A stretch of DNA of 31,713 nucleotides from Vairimorpha apis BRL 01 (Eukaryota > Microsporidia > Nosematidae). The DNA lies in contig KE647233.1 in assembly GCA_000447185.1 (NCBI GenBank), forward strand, positions 1 to 31,713, written 5' to 3'. The translations under genes and the position numbers were made by a program. The notes beneath the pieces were generated by a model. It did no database searches. It was not told where the DNA came from and saw nothing but the letters and a program-made list of their open reading frames with translations. Shown here piece by piece: positions 29,051 through 31,713 of this stretch. Within the stretch, counting starts at the first letter, position 1. The number at the start of each line of letters is the position of its first letter.

Positions 29051-30059
29051 ATTTTTCTTTAATAACAAAATCATTTTCAAAATATTCTCTACTGAACATT
29101 TGTTCACTAAAAGATTCTTTTTCGTCTAATGAATTATCTGATTCTATTATAATGTCTTGAAAATTTTCTAAATTTCCATTTACTTCTTCAATTATTTCAA
29201 TTTCATCAACCTCACTTAAATTTTTATCTACCATATTATTAAAAACTATAGAATTTCCATTTACTTCTTCAGTTATTTCAATTTCATTAATTTCATTATT
29301 AAAGTTAATTTCATCAAACTTATGTTTAAATTTAAATGTATTTTCACAAACATTCACTTTTTCTGCAATTTTTATTTCATTCTTTAAATCTGTAATTTTT
29401 ATTTTATCAAATTCAATAAGATCATTTAATACTTCAGTTATTTTAATTTTATATTGTTTGACAGTTTCAGATCTTTTATCTGAGAATATTTTTTCATTTT
29501 CAAGTGAATCTATCAAATTTGTACTTTCAATTAAATCTATTTTGTTTACATTATCATCTACTATTTTTTCAGATTCAGTTTTTATATTTTTATCTTCTTC
29601 TTTTACTTTTTCATATTCAGTTTTTATTTTATCATCTACTATTTTTTCAAATCCATTTCTTCTATTTAAATCATCTTCATCTACTTTTTCGAATCCATTT
29701 CTTCTATTTAAATCATCTTCATCTACTTTTTCAAATCCATTTCTTATATTTACATCGTTTTCTTTTACTTTTTCAAATTCATCTCTTATATTTAGATCAT
29801 CTTCTTCTAATTCCATTTCTTCTTTTTTTATACTAACATCATCTTCTAATTCCATTTCTTCAATATCTATATAATCTACAAAAACTTCATCTTCAACAAA
29901 TTCAGTACCTTCAATACCATTAAATTCATTAACAAATTCATCAATACTAACACCATCAACACTTTCATTTTCATTAAATTCATCACTCAATTCACTTATA
30001 TCAATAAACTTAATATCAATACTAGAATACAAAAAACATAACAAAAAAATAATAAACAT
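28935..30059 (-). CDS. Right LRR gene, N-terminal segment: signal peptide and acidic repeats
   Basis: ATG at 30059 opens 374 codons. Residues 1-16 (MFIIFLLCFLYSSIDI) form a signal peptide. The rest is strongly acidic: EEMELE repeats near residues 70-85, then four or so 14-residue units of the type DDLNRRNGFEKVDE near 85-140. Then come ITEEVNGN/IIEEVNGN pairs near 265-310, and at the end the first SLKENSLLNESTLFHE unit of a 24-residue repeat. The stop at 28935 results from one missing base in the second unit of that repeat, after which coding leads into the LRRs. Unlike the left LRR gene, the acidic region here precedes the LRRs. ACCTT precedes the ATG, a weak CC signal. Confidence 0.75.
   Translation of the reverse strand: MFIIFLLCFLYSSIDIKFIDISELSDEFNENESVDGVSIDEFVNEFNGIEGTEFVEDEVFVDYIDIEEMELEDDVSIKKEEMELEEDDLNIRDEFEKVKENDVNIRNGFEKVDEDDLNRRNGFEKVDEDDLNRRNGFEKIVDDKIKTEYEKVKEEDKNIKTESEKIVDDNVNKIDLIESTNLIDSLENEKIFSDKRSETVKQYKIKITEVLNDLIEFDKIKITDLKNEIKIAEKVNVCENTFKFKHKFDEINFNNEINEIEITEEVNGNSIVFNNMVDKNLSEVDEIEIIEEVNGNLENFQDIIIESDNSLDEKESFSEQMFSREYFENDFVIKEKLGKCDVESLKENSLLNESTLFHEIPLLNQMKSLKENSY
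29643..29810. repeat. Four tandem 42-base units in the right LRR gene
   Basis: Units begin at about 29643, 29685, 29727 and 29769. The first two differ by a single base; the others are more diverged. Each encodes 14 acidic residues of the form DDLNRRNGFEKVDE. More degenerate units continue on both sides. The in-frame unit suggests variation in copy number between strains. Confidence 0.8.
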
Positions 30060-30883
30060 AAGGTATAATTTAAAAAAAAATTTAATTTATATAATAAAAA
30101 ACATGATTTATAATTTAATTTATTTGTTTACAAAAAAAATTTGATTTTTAATTATTGTTATAGATTTTTGAATTGTAATTATTTTATTTTTGTTTTTTGT
30201 TTTAATTTATATTGAAATGTTTTTTTTGATTTAATTTAAGGTTATGAGAAATTTATTGTGATGTTAATAATATTTTATTGGTTGGTATAAAGTTGAAAAT
30301 TGATTTGTATTTATAAAAATTATATTATTTTAAGATTGTTATTTTAAAAGGTTACTAAAAATATATTTATAGATATTTTATTATTGATTTGTATTTATAA
30401 AAATTATATTATTTTAATATTATTATATGAATGCTATTTGAAAAGGTTATTATAATATACTTATAGTTATTTTAAATTTTGTGGTATTACTAAAATTATA
30501 TTATTATTTGAATGTTATTTTAATAAGAAATTTTAAATATTTTTATAGTATTTTAAATTTTGTGGTATTGATAAAATTATATTATCATAAAAGAAATTTA
30601 AATAATATTTATATAATTTATTTATAATTGTTTTGTAGTATTGATAAAATAATAGTATAAAACAAATATAAAATAATATTGTTATGTAAGATTATTATTA
30701 TAATTGTTTGGTATTATAAAATAATATATTAAAGATTGTTGTAATATAAGAACAAATATAAAATAATATTATTATTGTAAGATTATTATTAAAATTATGA
30801 TCTTTACAAAAAGATACTAAAATTGTTAATTTAAAAATTATTACAATTATTATAGATAAAATAAATTTAAATGAAAATAATAG
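30060..30883. other. Upstream region of the right LRR gene, largely degenerate minisatellite
   Basis: There is no gene. The promoter of the LRR gene must lie near 30060-30250. From about 30285 the DNA is built from imperfect direct repeats, listed separately. Confidence 0.55.
30285..30800. repeat. Degenerate AT-rich minisatellite, period about 80-90 bases
   Basis: ATTGATTTGTATTTATAAAA with the following ATTATATTATTTTA occurs at 30299 and 30383, 84 bases apart. TTTTGTGGTATT followed by ATAAAATTATATTA-like sequence recurs at about 30478 and 30558. AACAAATATAAAATAATATT occurs at 30661 and 30751, 90 bases apart. The repeats decay from left to right. It does not look coding. Confidence 0.6.
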
Positions 30884-31021
30884 ATGACCCTAGAGAGTCT
30901 CTCTATGGAAGCCCGAAGAGGCAAGTATATTACGGAATGTGAACAAAAGGTTAATGAGATAGAAAATTTGGAATCACATACATGCGAAAGTCGCCCTATA
31001 TCCATTTGTGATAATATATAA
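30884..31021 (+). other. GC-rich island with a 45-codon open frame of unknown origin
   Basis: A block of about 130 bases has strikingly more G and C than anything nearby. An ATG at 30884 reads MTLESLSMEARRGKYITECE and on to a stop at 31021. The minus strand is also open across the block. It contains self-complementary pieces (AGAGAGTCTCTCT; GCCCGAAGAGGC), so a structured RNA or a piece of a mobile element is as likely as a peptide. I recognise neither. No CCC precedes the ATG; a CCC lies just inside the frame. Confidence 0.35.
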
Positions 31022-31713
31022 ATTATTGAAAAACACTATACCCTAATAAATATTTTCTTTTTTAATAAAAATAATTTATTAATAATAAATTACTTTATAT
31101 TTTTAAAAAATGTATAAAAATATTTAAAACGTAATAAAAATTTAAATATGAATATTTAAAAATTTAAGATGTTAATTAAAATTTAAATAAATATATTAAA
31201 TAATAAATAAATATTCATTTCATATAAATTTTAAGTGATTAAATTAAAATAATTTAAATTGCAAATTTAACAATTAAAATAATAAAAAAAGTCAATATAA
31301 ATTATAAATTTATAAATTTTTTTTATTTCTAATAAATAATTCTAAAATTTATATAATATGTAACATAAAAATTTGTATTTTTTAAATTACACTAAAATAA
31401 ATATAAAATATTATTACATTTCAATTTCAAATTATTTTAAGTTTTATATTTTGTTTTAATAATTAAATTTATTAAAATGTTAATATTTTATACAATTATA
31501 TTATAATTTCTTTTAATTATATAGTTTTTTTTATATAAACAAAAAAATTATACAATAATGTTTAAAATACAATTTTATAATACTTACATGTAATATACAC
31601 TCTACAATTAAATTAAATATACATTTTTTTGTAAAAACATTAAACTTTAGTACATATTAATATTTAATTTTAAAATATACAATAATATTTAAGTATTACA
31701 ATATATATTTAAT
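31022..31713. other. AT-rich stretch to the window edge, no gene seen
   Basis: Almost pure A/T without open frames, repeats or recognisable RNA genes. Confidence 0.5.

Noticed and set aside
29643..29810. CRISPR-like array
   Set aside because: The units are directly tandem with no unique spacers and encode an in-frame protein repeat in a eukaryotic gene.
29458..29874. Plus-strand open frames of 138 and 110 codons, Ser/Phe- and Leu/Phe-rich
   Set aside because: Antisense readings of the acidic 42-base repeat; Glu/Asp/Lys codons read backwards give Ser, Phe and Leu.
1..31713. tRNA, rRNA or snRNA genes
   Set aside because: I looked for the T-loop pattern and conserved rRNA cores and found none outside coding or LINE sequence; the GC-rich block at 30884 matched none I know.

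Overview
The window is extremely AT-rich eukaryotic DNA with large, nearly featureless intergenic stretches. Long A and T runs are everywhere, no introns are needed to read any gene, and a CCC trinucleotide sits 5-9 bases before several start codons. The last point is a recognised start-proximal signal of microsporidia. Together with a divergent cullin, secreted leucine-rich-repeat (LRR) paralogues and R4/Dong-like retrotransposon debris, it suggests a microsporidian of the large, gene-poor, AT-rich kind. This assignment is inference; no rRNA or other taxonomic marker lies in the window.

Left region (1-6640, all genes on the minus strand). First comes the 5' end of a coiled-coil protein (1-167). 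Next is a cullin in two frames (467-3293) whose C-terminus keeps the neddylation-site motif. Last is a secreted LRR protein read in several frames (4153-6640).

Centre (about 7840-24700). This is a graveyard of R4/Dong-like non-LTR retrotransposons. One nearly complete but decayed minus-strand copy (about 11200-14640) shows reverse transcriptase, HSVQE-type endonuclease and C-terminal landmarks. A half-length minus-strand copy lies at about 20030-21850. Plus-strand 3' fragments lie near 7860, 9500, 15450 and 19700, with a doubtful one near 18900. Between the relics, on the plus strand, are small genes for short proteins with a signal peptide or hydrophobic segment and a C-terminal membrane region (10396, 17101, 17758, 23140, possibly 22177). 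They fall into two motif groups, FPFE and DNIFxFTxK, and four of them have the CCC or CC signal.

Right region (26701-31713). A second LRR protein gene, paralogous to the first, runs on the minus strand from 30059 to 26701. It has a signal peptide, acidic 14-residue repeats, LRRs and an acidic tail. Upstream of it lies a degenerate minisatellite, then a small GC-rich island (30884-31021) of unknown origin.

Most protein genes here are interrupted by one-base changes, nearly always in or beside A/T runs. In the right-hand LRR gene an internal 72-base repeat acts as a control: the copy that breaks frame is exactly two bases short. The most economical reading is homopolymer indel error in the assembly. 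Genuine decay, or rescue by slippage, cannot be excluded from the sequence alone. The cullin would act in intracellular ubiquitin ligation, whereas the LRR and small membrane proteins look like secreted or surface proteins. No operon-like linkage between genes is visible.
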